64,000 nt of DNA, from assembly GCF_019112545.1 (NCBI RefSeq), contig NW_025064896.1:289053-353052 (forward strand). The letters are read 5' to 3'. The notes beneath the pieces are model-generated. The model did not search any database. It was not told where the DNA came from and saw only the letters and a list, made by a program, of their open reading frames with translations. Each line of letters opens with the position of its first letter. Positions within the stretch are counted from its first letter, which is position 1. Below, one piece after another: positions 36,464 through 47,744 of this stretch. Source of the DNA: Guyanagaster necrorhizus (Eukaryota > Basidiomycota > Agaricomycetes > Agaricales > Physalacriaceae). The position numbers and the translations under genes were made by a program.

Positions 36464-37937
36464 GAAGCACTGACGGTCGGGAAGGAAGAATCGAATTTGG
36501 CCTGGCGTTGTATGTTCTTGTTGTCCTGAGGCCGCTGGAGTCCGGCTATCCCGGGTGAGTCGAACAGCATTTCTCGACCTGGAACCCAGGGAAAGACACT
36601 CTCAGCCTCGCGGCTGGGAATGTATAGTTAATGTTTTTTCAGTAGTATTTTGTTAATCTTTCGCTGTCCACCGAACTTACCTCATAGTACCATTACTCAT
36701 CTAGTGCAGTCCCCGCTCTAAAGTTATGAGAAAGCAGCAGCGTCTAATGATGCGCCTGAAGATTCTAAGCGCCTTATGCTGGCGGAAGTGTTCTGATTGC
36801 GAGAAACGCCTTTTCCATGTCGTTTTTCAACGAAAAAGAGTCGGCCCTAGCAGTGAATATTTGAATATCAAATTTGACCCACGACGCGTCGTGAGCACGT
36901 GAGAGGACCCGACCAGTCTTCCTCTTCTTACCGTGCACGTTTCTTAGCTGGCTACCACTACGTGCCACGTCGATGCCTGCTGTTATCCTGTACCGCAACG
37001 CAATCATGTCTGGTGTCTGGGCAAGTAAGGACTACAGCGCTCAGTACTTCAGTATTCCGTTGCTGAACGCGGTAAGAACTCTGGTCGGTATTCTCAAACT
37101 CCCTGACATGCCTTCCTCAGCCTGATTGTTTACGATAATAATTATTCATACTTATCTCCTGGCTTACTCAGGTTGTACTGTCTCATGTTGATAGGTGTTA
37201 GTCTATTTTGGCCTACATAGATCGTTGTAAAGGCGGATTCCAAGGCTAGGGAGCGTTTTTGCAGAGCTCTGCGTGGCTCTCGAGGTACCCACAATCTATG
37301 TCGATACGGAGCTCTGCTCTTCCATGAAGATGGGCTGCCGGTACCATCTCTGTCTCAGTGCTGACCCTCGGCTGAGGCTGATTCATGAGAGTCATCGGCT
37401 CCGGCGTCTCTTCTTCATTTTCACCTTCATCCCGCATCCCTAGGTGAGATGAGCTTTGCCCTCTCACTGTCATTCAATTCTGACTGCCAATCTCAGGCAT
37501 CGAGGTTCCGCCTCTTCCCTCTGTTGTCAGTAATCCCTGTTGCCTGGTGAGGCTTCACTTCTTCTCTCATCTCAGAAATGGCTCATTCAAATAGTCTCTG
37601 GCTTCACTACATCTAACAAAATCTCATCTAGTATTACCGCGCTGTTATTGTACAAGTCACTAGCGATTTTTTCTGTCCCCCTCCCACCTCTCCCTTGTAT
37701 TACTACATAGACGTGCCATTCACGTGTCGCAATCAGATCGAGGGTGGTTTCTAAGGCCCTCGTTATTGCCCAATCGTGACGACGGCCGAATCTTTTTTTT
37801 TTGCTCACTAATCGAGTACGATGAATAATCCATCTTCGAGTCATTCTCAGGGCCCGGAAAAATATTCAGCTATGAAAGTGGCTGATGATGAGGAGAGTGC
37901 ATCATTCTCCCCTTCCTTCACCTAGACTTGTATCGCT
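36464..37937. other. 1.5 kb divergent intergenic region
   Basis: A spacer between the F-box gene start (-) and the MFS transporter start (+). Small frames at 37,246-37,473 and 37,587-37,844 (-) lack motifs. The sequence has normal CpG. It should hold both promoters, but I see no diagnostic element apart from a T tract at about 37,795. Confidence 0.4.
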
Positions 37938-39917
37938 ATGGTCCAAGACATTTTCCGCGACTCTACCATTGGTCAGGTTATCAACTACATCTCAAGTGGT
38001 GGTATCTTTCCCTACACCGACCAACGGCCCGACTTTAAGGTCCCTTCACATTTCCTCCATCTGGCATCTCAAAGGCCGTCGACAGTCGTTTCCCCAGACT
38101 CCGACGCGACAATGCTATGCGGTGACCTGGAAAAGTGTAGAGGTGCATCAACGCCGGGAGTACAGCTCACAAGGGAATCCACGTTGGCTGTAGATCTAGG
38201 TGTGGAGATGGCAGAACAGATCGATGTTGCTCTTCGCTCCGATCCATACGTAGTTGGATGGTATGGGGACGATGATCAGGAGAACCCAAGGTTTGCTTCA
38301 TTTCTAACATGTTTGAATGTATCTCTCAATTCCATTTCCAGAAATTGGTCTCCCGCGAAACGTGCATTTGTCGCGTTCAGCATCAGCCTCTTGACCTTCA
38401 GTGTGTACATCGGCTCAGCTATCTACACGCCGTCAATTCCCGGCCTGATGACTGACTTCAATGTCTCTCAGACCACTGCTACTCTCGGTCTCACGCTCTA
38501 CATTCTTGGTAAGTTGATCCGCATTCCAGTCCACACCATCCTAACGCTCTTAATCAGCGTACGGTATTGGACCCATGTTTTTGGCACCACTTCAAGAACT
38601 TCCGGAGATAGGTCGTAACCCGGTTTACATGGCCACCTTGTTCCTATTCGTCGTCTTCCAGATACCCGTCGCGTTCGCCAGAAACATAAGCACAGTTCTG
38701 GCATTCCGCTTCCTCACCGGATTTGTTGGCAGCCCTGTGCTCGCTACAGGAGGCGCATCTGTGGGGGACATATACCCTATGCACCAGCACGCATACGTGC
38801 TGGGAATCTGGGCGCTTGGAGCTATCGCTGGCCCCATCACTGGCCCAGTTATGGGAGGGTTCGCAGCACAGGCCAATGGATGGAGGTGGCCTCAGTACGA
38901 GCTCATCTGGATCGCCGGTTTCGCGCTCATCTTCCTGACGCTGCTTCTTCCCGAGACATACGAGCCAACAATCTTGCTGAAGCGCGCGCAGCGGCTCAGG
39001 AAGCTAACGGGAAACCAGAAGTTGAGCTCCCAAAGCGAGAAGGATAAAGAGGGCGAGACTCTGGGAGCGGTGATGCAGGAGGCGCTGATCCGTCCCTTTA
39101 TTCTTGCGAAGGAGCCTGCTTTGATGTTTGCAAATGTCTACCTCGGATTTGTCTGTGAGTAATGTTCATGCTGACATGATACAATACCTGATTGACGATA
39201 TTCCTATCAGACGCAATCTTTTACCTGTGGTTCGAGGCCTTCCCGCTTGTATTCACCGACATCTACAACTTCAATCTCGGTCTCAGTGGCTTGCCTTTCC
39301 TTGCATTCGCCGTCTCTGGCTCTATTACAGTGAGTGATTTCATTTTCTTCGTGTCCTGGTGCTGACAACCGTTCTCTAGTACACCGTATATGTTTTCTAT
39401 CAAAAATACCACATCGCACCTAGATATGCCAAAGCTGCTGCAGCGGGTGTCGACATTGCGCCCGAGATCCGCCTGGAGATTGGATTGACCGCAAGCATCT
39501 TCATCCCAACCAGCGTTCTCATCTTCGGATTCACCTCGAAGGAAAGCATCCATTGGATCGTTCCCATTATCGGCGCCGCACTCTACCTCCCTGACATCTA
39601 CCTCACCTTCCAGAGCATCTTGACATACATCACATCAGCGTACCCCACCTACGACGCATCAGTTCTCGCTTGCAACGACTTCTTCCGCTCCGCCATCGCC
39701 AGTGTCTTTCCACTCTTTGGACGTGCATTCTTCGTCAACCTTGGTTTGGGCCCAGGCTCTGCCATACTCGCTGGCATCTCTTTCCTGCTTATGCCGGTGT
39801 TTTGGGTATTCCTATCTATGTACATGTCGTTCCGCAAGCTGACCTTTTTCGTTCTAGTCTCTGTGGAAATGGGGCCACGTCTTGAGGCGACGTTCGGCTT
39901 ACGCAGCCAGCCCATAA
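37938..39917 (+). CDS. MFS transporter, DHA1 drug/polyamine-proton antiporter type
   Basis: This is a 12-helix major-facilitator protein of the fungal DHA1 group (Flu1/Tpo1-like), which exports drugs or polyamines at the plasma membrane. The cytosolic N-terminus of about 130 residues ends in ENPRNWSPAKRAFVAFSISL, with the NW(S/P)xxKR motif of the group. Next come IGSAIYTPSIPGLMTDFNVS and, after an intron (38,510-38,557), AYGIGPMFLAPLQELPEIGR. The helix-5 antiporter-type motif is GAIAGPITGPVMGGF. The central loop is ILLKRAQRLRKLTGN. Late helices include LSGLPFLAFAVSGSITYTVY and HWIVPIIGAALYLPDIYLTF. The last intron (39,806-39,854) joins LLMPVFW to SLWKWGHVLRRRSAYA, the usual C-terminal tail of the group, and moves the stop to 39,917. 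Reading through that intron would give a non-family tail. Confidence 0.88.
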
Positions 39918-40481
39918 ACAGGGCTCGCCTCTCAACGCCTTCCACTATTTTCGTCAGCTTTCGCTGCTGTCTTCGCACTCTGAAATGAGCAAAAGCATGT
40001 CAAATGGCAAGAATTTGTTATGACCTGGTGTTGCAAAACAACACAAGTACATGAAGTTAATCTTACATAAGCTTAGACAGTTTTGCCCTGAGTCGACAGT
40101 CAATTCTCCTTAAGCAATTGACCGTCGCACTTAGGCAAGTAGTAGTTATATGTACCTTTCAGAGAAGTTTTATGAGTAATTACAGGATCATCGATGCGGC
40201 AGAGGAAGCCATCGAATCGAAAGCCCAAAAGAAAGGTTTTGTCTTGTGTGTGGTAGTCCTCGGACCTAATCATTCCGTCCCAGACATGCAGCCACCAGTC
40301 GTCCCACAAGTTCCCAGAATAATATTGTTTGACCTTCAGTCAAGGTTCTGAACTGACAAGGCCTTTATGACTCCTGAAAAATTTGCATTTTTGATCATTG
40401 TCCTTCATCCCCCTTGCGAATTTCCATTTCTTCGCATGTTGCGCATATCAGGCGCCTTAAAAAGGAAAATATATTACCCAT
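39918..40481. other. Intergenic region downstream of the MFS gene
   Basis: About 560 bp with no recognised gene. The first part is probably the MFS 3' untranslated region. Confidence 0.4.
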
Positions 40482-40579
40482 GATACTTCAATGGCAAGAT
40501 GGTCTAAGGCGCCAGGTTGGGGCCGATCGATTACGTATCCTAGTCCGAAAGGACGTGGGTTTGAATCCCACTCTTATCA
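40482..40579 (+). pseudogene. tRNA-Leu-like pseudogene
   Basis: The right half resembles a class II (Leu/Ser-type) tRNA. There is a variable arm GTCCGAAAGGAC, a T-arm GTGGGTTTGAATCCCAC (a B box in which GGTTCGA has become GGTTTGA) and an acceptor strand TCTTATC followed by A. The D-arm text TGGCAAGATGGTCTAAGGCG resembles tRNA-Leu. The 5' acceptor GATACTT pairs only at its first four bases, an extra couple of bases follow, and no clean anticodon stem can be drawn. I therefore call a decayed tRNA. An unusual intron could rescue the anticodon stem, but not the acceptor. Confidence 0.45.
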
Positions 40580-40737
40580 TCATCTGGCAGTTCTACGACG
40601 CTGTAATATTTTATTTTTACCCCCCCCGCCCCAACTCTGAGATGACTGAATCATCATAAATTTTAACGACATCATAGTGGACCATGTCGACTCGAATATC
40701 ATCCTATTTTGGACATTGCCTCCTTGCATCATCCATG

Positions 40738-40983
40738 TCACATTTCGAAGTCGTCTGGGATAAAAGGCGGCCATCGGAGTAGGTAAGGGTGCGTTTTTAC
40801 CACCAGAGATCCATCGTTGAGAAAATTTATCTCTGTCTCTGACTTTTGTTCATCTAAAATTGATAATCCTACCTCCCATATAGTGTCAAAACGGTCGTTG
40901 ACCCAGACATCTAGAAAGCAGTCCAATCCATATATAACTGTTATATGGACTGTGGTCGAATCTGGCAGCGTATATGTTTTCAT
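40738..40983 (-). CDS. Small hypothetical protein (81 aa), uncertain
   Basis: This is an isolated open frame with a fairly protein-like composition (TTVHITVIYGLDCFLDVWVN, FDTIWEVGLSILDE). There is no known motif, no signal peptide and no supporting introns. It could be a real small protein, a remnant exon or chance. It lies alone between the tRNA-like relic and the kinase relic. Confidence 0.25.
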   Translation of the reverse strand: MKTYTLPDSTTVHITVIYGLDCFLDVWVNDRFDTIWEVGLSILDEQKSETEINFLNDGSLVVKTHPYLLRWPPFIPDDFEM

Positions 40984-41636
40984 TGAAGCTTTGATGCACT
41001 ACCGGCCAATGCAAGTGCTCTGAGTGCAAGCACTAATTATCGATGCTGTAATGAAACATTGCCTTCAGCCTGTAGTAGTTCATAGTCTAGATAGTTGATG
41101 ACATGGAGAACTAGTTATATAAATTGAATTTAGAGCACTACCTGTTTGTTGGAGGATATCCGTACCTTATACCAGACCCTATATTTCTCTATTCCTACCT
41201 ACCATATATATACACCTCCTACCCTCGTCTCTATATAGCGTCGCCCATAGATACCCGTGTACCTCAGTCGCTTACGCACTTGCTGTGCCGACTGCGGTAT
41301 GTATATACTGTGCCCTGCCTATATCTTACTCACTATCATTACCATGTTAGATATCTAACTAATGTCCTTCGTCATTACAGTGGGATTTTCCTATGAAAAG
41401 ACGACAAGAGGGAAGAGTAATGCGAAAACCAAGCATCTTGTTTGCAGATTGTACAGAAGTCTCAAAACCGCAGCACAAGACCGAAGGTCATCGACCAGGA
41501 TAAGAACGATTCGTCTAGAGAACGTCCCCAGGAGCGACTTCAAATAATCCCAAAGGCTAGAATAGTTACATACTGGAAGACCGTAGATAGTAGTGGATGA
41601 AAGGTGAAAAATACAACTGAAAAAAATCAATCATCC
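40984..41636. other. AT-rich, pyrimidine-rich intergenic segment
   Basis: Between 41,120 and 41,400 the + strand is unusually rich in short CTA/TAC/TAT words (for example ctacctaccatatatatac). It is a low-complexity tract rather than a clean tandem repeat. No gene is recognised. Confidence 0.4.
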
Positions 41637-43605
41637 TTATCCATTAATGTCAAGCGAGACCGCAGGCGTTGCCGTGCCATCGTAGCCCCTGAAACGCTTC
41701 GATTGGGATTCATGCTTCTCTGAGAGGCCCCGTTTCTGTCGCCCAGTGCGTTCGGCTTCCCGTATCAACTTCACGTTGTCGCACCAGTCGATTTTTGTTC
41801 CAGAGGGTTCCTCGATCTCCTCGGCGAAGGCCCTCAAGGTCTCATAGAGCCGAGAAGGTTTTTCCAGCTGTGCAAGTTTCTTTTGTTGCAAGGCGCGTTC
41901 GGTGGCAGCTTCAGCTGCAGACTTGGAACGTGTACCTTTGACTTTTCTATACCGAAAAGCAAAAGTTTCGCACAAGTCTGTCAGACAATCTTCGAGACCA
42001 GGGACCTTCAGCCCCACATGGTCGCTGAACCTTCCTGATTTCAGAGCATCTTCCTTGGATCCGCCCCCTACAGTACGCTGCCCCGGTTCGACAACGCACC
42101 CATCAAAAATCTCCAATGTCGCCTTCAGACGTCCAACAGACAAACCGTGTGCAAGATGACGCAGGGCGACCCAAACGAGGACGTACAGTGCTGATTCTCG
42201 ATCGTCAACGAAGGTGTGTTCAATGTTAGGATTTTCGAGGAGATGTGCTGAAACGAATTGCCAGGTGCCCTGTACAGTAGTCAGTCACCATAGACATACC
42301 GTTACAACAAACAGACGTACTGCTCGAGAAATATGGGAAGATTCATGAATCTGACTAACTAGGACACAGTGGTCCCCTGGGCCTAGCAACTCAAATTCTG
42401 GGGATGTTCAAAAGGAAGAAAGACACAGATACCCTCCTTGATCTCAGCAGCCAGAAAGAAGAAACCAAGACAATCACCTCATAGGATTCCAGAACCTATG
42501 AGTCCCATCTCCTATCTTGAACTATGAGGACAAGGATCTCTCTAATGACTTTTTGATGATGAGCCATCTCTTGATCTTTCCACTGCTCTAAGGAAACCTG
42601 GGGTTAGAGACCATGCTAGAGATCCCCTTGATACTCCTAGAGTAGCTTCAAGACCCTGAAGTGTTTTGTCAAACTCAGGACATGACTTACTCTACATCAC
42701 ACTGGCCAGAAGCCCCATCTTGTCAGTTTACACTGACTATAGTAGTCATAGGGCCACTGACCTCTGGTCAAATGATGAGGAGCCACATGAGCTATGGGGA
42801 GAAACAATCACAGCCAGGGTTGATGAGAGCAGAAGGCTTTATGCCCAGCTTGCTCTAAGAGAAAGCTCTCAAAAAGCCGACGCATCATTCCCCTCGTATT
42901 GTTCAATGTCTTCGTAGTCGTCTTCTTCGCCGTCCGATACAGCATCTCCGTCACAGTAGGGATCATCCCACACCTTGGGCTTCATTTCGGTGTGAGTCTC
43001 GACGTTAGCGAAATCGAGCTTGCGCACGTCGCACCGCCTGACAGTCGGCCGACTGACATCAACGGCATTGACGTCCACAGAGAGCGAATCACAGAACTTA
43101 TCTGGGGTGGCATGGCTGTCATTCCACTGAAGAACACAATGTGCATATCTCGGACGTCGGTCTTCAGGTTTGAGCTCAAAAGGCCAGCCGGAGAATGCTT
43201 CGAGCTGTGGCAAATATTAGACAATTGTAGCATGGGCTATCTTGAAGAACATACAAGTAATTCGTAGGTTTTGGCTTCGGAAGCGGTAGCCAAGTACGTC
43301 AATTTCTTGAGTCGTTCTTTGGTGGGTTGGAGCTTTCTGAATTGCATCGGAGTGGTTTCGTTCCACGGCAAGAACTCGTTCATAAAGTCGCGGGCTGGCA
43401 TCGGGCCCTGGGCCATGCCACGCGTCTCTTCAGCGAGCTCAAGACGCCTGTCTATCATCACGGTGTTTTTGACAGCAAGCGTTCTGTGACCAGCAGCTTT
43501 CTTTTTAATCGGAGTGTGTCCAACTGGCGGGGGGCCGTCGGCGTTGGGAGCAATGACAGGTTGGTTGGGAGGAGTTCGAGCACTGTCACGGGTAGAGTCT
43601 GACAT
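41637..43605 (-). pseudogene. FunK1-type protein kinase gene with its kinase core missing
   Basis: FunK1 is a kinase family greatly expanded in mushroom-forming fungi. The N-terminal part is intact: a start at 43,605, RDFMNEFLPWNETTP, LKKLTYLATASEAKTYELL, a 50-nt intron, then GWPFELKPEDRRPRYAHCVL and LDFANVETHTEMKPKVWDDP, down to about 42,875. The C-terminal part is also recognisable: GTWQFVSAHLLENP, then FVDDRESALYVLVWVALRHL, and a basic tail ending at 41,637. Everything between is absent, including the glycine loop, the catalytic HRD-like loop and the metal-binding DxG motif. In its place is about 500 bp of CpG-free DNA. The two halves retain ordinary CpG and sound splice sites, so the loss looks recent. 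The protein cannot be an active kinase. Confidence 0.78.
42370..42870. mobile_element. CpG-free insert in the FunK1 gene
   Basis: This block contains no CG dinucleotide that I can find, while the flanking FunK1 exons have many. Its composition matches the retrotransposon block after 44 kb. A 60-80-codon frame on the + strand (LYITLARSPILSVYTDYSSH and DLWSNDEEPHELWGETITAR) could be a remnant of a transposon protein I do not recognise. No terminal repeats or target-site duplication are obvious. It replaces the kinase core rather than simply interrupting it. Confidence 0.5.
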
Positions 43606-45499
43606 TAGGAAAAGATGTGAGAAGAGAGCAGAAATTAGGAAGAAGGTGATGAGAGAACAGGACCTCGACTTCATCCGTTGTATATTGGATTTCAGCGTGA
43701 AGCGAGACTGGTCGCAAATGAAGAAATTGCATTGTGCCACTCACATTTAAAGGTGCCCTAAGATAACAATGGAAATAGTGACATTCCCAGTAATCGTAGG
43801 AAGAAAGAACAACGGCAGCTCTTTTGAAGAGGACTGAAACGAAGCAAAGTTCAAGTTCAAGAATGAACTTGCGGCAGCAGCGGCCCGCTCGATCGTTCAA
43901 CCGGCATTTTCCAGTGGGTCTTGCTTGACTTTTTTCACAACTTTGCTTTGGATCGAATTCTCTCCTCTTAATCTCTTCAGGTTCAGTTGTATTATTTTAT
44001 ATATATCTCATGTCCACAATTCCGATTTGCTCTCCTCACAGTTCATCACCATGGTTCAGTGACTCATCCCAGCTTGAAGTTGTCCTTTATAGCACTTTTG
44101 TAGCTTCTTGCACCAATGTATAACCATGTCTAGGGTCCTACTAAGATGAGCATAAACCTGTCAGTAACTGAAACCCTGATGCTATTGTCAGAAGTAAATG
44201 AAGGTTTGCTCATGAGGCCTTCAGATCAATTCAGATTTCTTGGTAATCTACAGTCTTCCTTGGTGCTGTAACCATGCAGTTTGTGACCTGGACCCTATAA
44301 TAGGATAATCCATGTTCATGAACATTGGAGTGTTGCCAAATGCTGTCAGTTGTCATGCCCAAAATTCAGCAATGCTGAATCTTGGGTCCAGTGCCCATTC
44401 TATCAAAAACTCACCTCCCAACCCTTGCTCATGGTCAATCCAATTGAATTGATGCTTCAATATGTTTTCTCACACAGTGAATCTCATTTTGTTTCCTAAG
44501 ATATCTGGATCATCCAGATATGATGCATTTTCATGCAGCTGCTTCTCCACTGCATCTATGAGCACATTGCATATTTATCATTGTCTCCATCTTTCAGATC
44601 TAGCTTTTCTCAGTTCCTGTTGCTCAGCTCTCCATATATCTATTTCCTGCTGGAGTTGTTCCTTATGTAGCAAGGCAAGGTAGATCTTCAACTGTTTTGA
44701 AATCCAGCTAATAGTATTGAAATAAGGTTTTCCAGCTATTGAGCATCCAAGGTCATGATAGCATGACTAATATAATCCACAACAGTGATACAGTCATCCA
44801 TGTCATTGGTCTTACCATTTTGGGATACTGTGAATCTGTCTCAAGGTGATAGCTTTTTGGGGAATCCAGAGTGATGAATATCCAGCTGTACTATGGCTGA
44901 TAATGAAGTGTAGGCCAGTTACAACTGCATCATCTATTTTGTGGAATCTGCAGTGTCTTTTCTTTGAGTCATATAGCAGAGACAACAGTTAAGTCTATCA
45001 CTTAGTATACCAGGACTCAATTTGAAACTTAGAATTGCATAGCAGAGATGCAGAAATTAACAGCTCTTCTACATTTGAGTTCATGTTTATAATGGAAACC
45101 AATTCTTGTCTATCTGGAAGACATCAAATCAATGTAAGCTTGTTGTTCTACAGTGGAGCTTATCTCCCAGAGTCTGTGTTGGAATATCCAAACACTTTCT
45201 TAGCATCATCTATTCAGCAGAACATGAGTTCACCTCTCTGGTCCATGGCACATACATTATTGTCAGTCTAGATACAGCCTATATTTTCCTGCATGTATTC
45301 ATCTTCAATAGCTTTGAGCAAGATCTCAGACATAGTTTAGAACTCATCAGACTAAGATTCATTGGCAGCTAGTGCTAGATCATCTTTATCTGACTATGAT
45401 TGACACAGTTCAGCTACTGATTGAGATTTCCATTCACTATCATTACTGTCAGATTCTTCATCAGAGAAAGTTTCAGATTCAGACACAGATTCCAGATCT

Positions 45500-46570
45500 G
45501 AAAGGTCAGGATCATCCTCTGCACCATATAGATCCTCTTACCAGTCTGAAGGTAAGATGATCTGCCATCTCCATGGTTTCAGCCAAGTTATTTTGATCTT
45601 CCTCCTCTGGATCATAATGCATGCTATGTGCAGAGAAGCCTGAAGGTTTTGACTTTCTATTTGCCTTGATGGTATTATTGTATGAGCAGTTTCTAATCAT
45701 GTGACCTTTTTCTTTGCAGTTAAAACATTTGTTGGCTGCCACCAACTCAGCTTGTCTGGCCCTTGATAACTCATTTTGGCTAGAGAATGATCCAGATAGC
45801 TTTTCTAGGCTATTATTCTTTTAGTTTCAATGGTTCTGACCTCTTGATGATGTCAAGAGATATCCAGATAATTGCTCTAGTGCAGTCAGACTCCCTTTAC
45901 AAGGTCTATTTTTCTCATGAGAGTATCTCTTTCAGTTGTGATATCCAGATTTAGATCTTCTAGAGTTAGGATTCTGATGGCTGAGATTATCACTATTTCC
46001 ATTATTGCTCTTTTCTTCCAACAACTTCTTTTCTCTAGTGCTTTGATGAGCAGCTTTAAGATCAGCCATTTCAATGAGCTCTGCTTCTTCAATAATGAAA
46101 TACCAGCTGTGCATCTCTTTGTTGAACTTAGCTCAGTGGAGTTTACACTGCATATCCTTATGAAATCTATCTCACAGCTTAATCATATATTCTCACTTGC
46201 TAGTAACTTCTACCAGACTATACTAGGTCTTCATCTTATATACATACTCAGATGCAGTGCATTCATTTTGATAGCATTTTTTGATTTTATCCTGCTGCTA
46301 ACTACAATAGTTCAAAGGAAAACATAAGTTGAAAATATCATATAAAAAGTCTAATAAGGTTCAGTTTGCATGGTTCTTGGATACCTTCTGGATGAAGAAG
46401 GATAATGCTTTTCCCTTTAGGTATTATACAAAAAATACCTGTTCATCTGCTGGAACCCATTTCTCTTTACAGAATTGAGTTAATTCCATTGTAAATTGAT
46501 AGAATTTATCTTCATTGGCAGTGCCATCATATGGTATGGAGGATATTGGTTATATAAGTCATTTCAGATG
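45500..46570 (-). pseudogene. Gypsy gag relic with CCHC zinc knuckle
   Basis: The capsid-like part reads SSIPYDGTANEDKFYQFTME and EKWVPADEQVFF (46,530-46,430), then segments such as LKGKALSFFIQKV and IEEAELIEMADLKAAHQSTR. The nucleocapsid zinc knuckle CFNCKEKGHMIRNC is intact at about 45,690-45,730, followed by an acidic stretch. The frame is broken by at least seven stops and some shifts. In life, gag packages the element RNA into virus-like particles in the cytoplasm. Confidence 0.7.
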
Positions 46571-46707
46571 ATGCTTACATCTCTTTTGGCTATGCCTATG
46601 ATGTCTGTGTGTAAAGCCTAGTGAAGTAATTACTCAGCTTTTATGATGCAATTGAAACCTCTCTTATAAATCTTAATGGATGAGTAATCAATTGATTAAG
46701 ACAGTGG

Positions 46708-47146
46708 TGTAAATGGCTGGTCAAGGTGAATATACCCAAATATATGGCAGATCAAAGCTGATATGCCTGAAAGTATTGCTGTTCAAGGCAGATAATGCCT
46801 GAAAAGTATGGCTGGCAATACTCAAAGAGAAGAGCTTAAATAGCATTAAATAGCTGGTTACCTAACCAAATCAAGTTAGTGCTCTCTCTGGCCTGACACA
46901 GGTCCAAAATATTAAGGGCACAAGTAAGAGATAGAAAAGAAGAGTTATTTCTACTAACTTTACAAGCTTTATATACTTCTACAAGTATGAGTCAAGTCAG
47001 TGTAATACTGAGTCAGAAATTTAATCTTAATAATAGTGAGTTGCTTGACTTATTAACTACTTATATAGAGTCAGTAAGCATGTGAGTCATATTTTGATGT
47101 TATTAATATCTAATTATACACTAGGATGAGTCAAAGAGTTCTTACA
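46708..47146 (-). repeat. LTR of Gypsy element 1
   Basis: Read on the - strand, this begins TGTAAGAACTC and ends CAGCCATTTACA, giving TGTAA/TTACA inverted ends. It contains agtatataaagc, a plausible TATA box. The gag relic follows in the same orientation after about 150 bp, so it serves as a 5' LTR. Directly outside its start is GGAGGGCTC, which looks like a polypurine tract, normally found next to a 3' LTR. Confidence 0.55.
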
Positions 47147-47413
47147 GAGCCCTCCTACACTGAGTTGGCTTGAGTTTCTGAACTTAAACTCTTTCAACAT
47201 TATTATTCTCATAAATCTCAGAAATGATCATATCCCTCAGCCTGACATTTGCCTAACTCTTGGAATAGGCACTATTGATCAGAGATCTACTATAATGAGA
47301 ATCATTATCTGTCAACTAGTATTGCCATCCTAACCAATTCTCATTCAAGTACTTGCCTATATATTCCTTCCATCTAACCTCTGTCAAGAGTTCAGCTACT
47401 TCTTGTTCAATAC
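47147..47413. other. Spacer between Gypsy 1 and Copia
   Basis: CpG-free AT-rich sequence between the two LTRs. It may be the end of a third element belonging to the polypurine-like tract at 47,147-47,155. I see no coding motif. Confidence 0.35.
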
Positions 47414-47618
47414 TGTTGAGATAGCAATCCTGAGCAAGTATGAGAATGTACTTGAAGATATTATGTCAATCAGGGGCAGCTGACTTGGACTATGATTGAG
47501 ACTTGCATGGTAATTTGTAGAAAGCTCTCAAAGTAGTACAGGATGTATTTAAGTATGATGTCTCTCTCTCTTAGCCAATCCAATCCTTTATACTGTACTC
47601 TCTTCTATACTTTCAACA
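47414..47618 (+). repeat. 5' LTR of the Copia element (205 bp)
   Basis: The LTR begins TGTTGAGATAGC and ends ACTTTCAACA, giving TGTTGA/TCAACA inverted ends. A CCAATCCAATCC...TTTATACTG promoter-like stretch lies at about 47,573-47,596. The sequence just inside (gattatgggcccc) is where the primer-binding site should be. The length is typical for Copia. Confidence 0.6.
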
Positions 47619-47744
47619 GATTATGGGCCCCAGCCATAACTGAACTATTTACATTGCTACACACTTTGCACACTTTTGTGCTTTATGTATGCACATAGAA
47701 CTATATGAATAGCCAGTCCATATACAGAATTGACCCTCTTAAGG

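Larger units (their letters stand above)
44050..47146 (-). mobile_element. Gypsy element 1: LTR plus gag/protease fragment
   Basis: This is a truncated Gypsy retrotransposon read on the - strand: LTR at the right end, then leader, gag and a short region after the zinc knuckle. No reverse transcriptase or integrase is present; the element ends near 44,050 where ordinary gene-type sequence resumes. CpG is almost absent and many stops are scattered through it, so it is old and dead. The left end near 44,050 is judged from composition only. Confidence 0.7.

Noticed and set aside
37246..37844. Two - strand frames of 75 and 85 codons between the F-box and MFS genes
   Set aside because: No motif, no neighbours in phase and no coding-like composition; more likely promoter sequence.
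39856..39988. Longer C-terminus of the MFS protein by reading through to 39,988
   Set aside because: Removing the intron at 39,806-39,854 gives the usual WKWGHVLRRRS-type tail and an earlier stop at 39,917.
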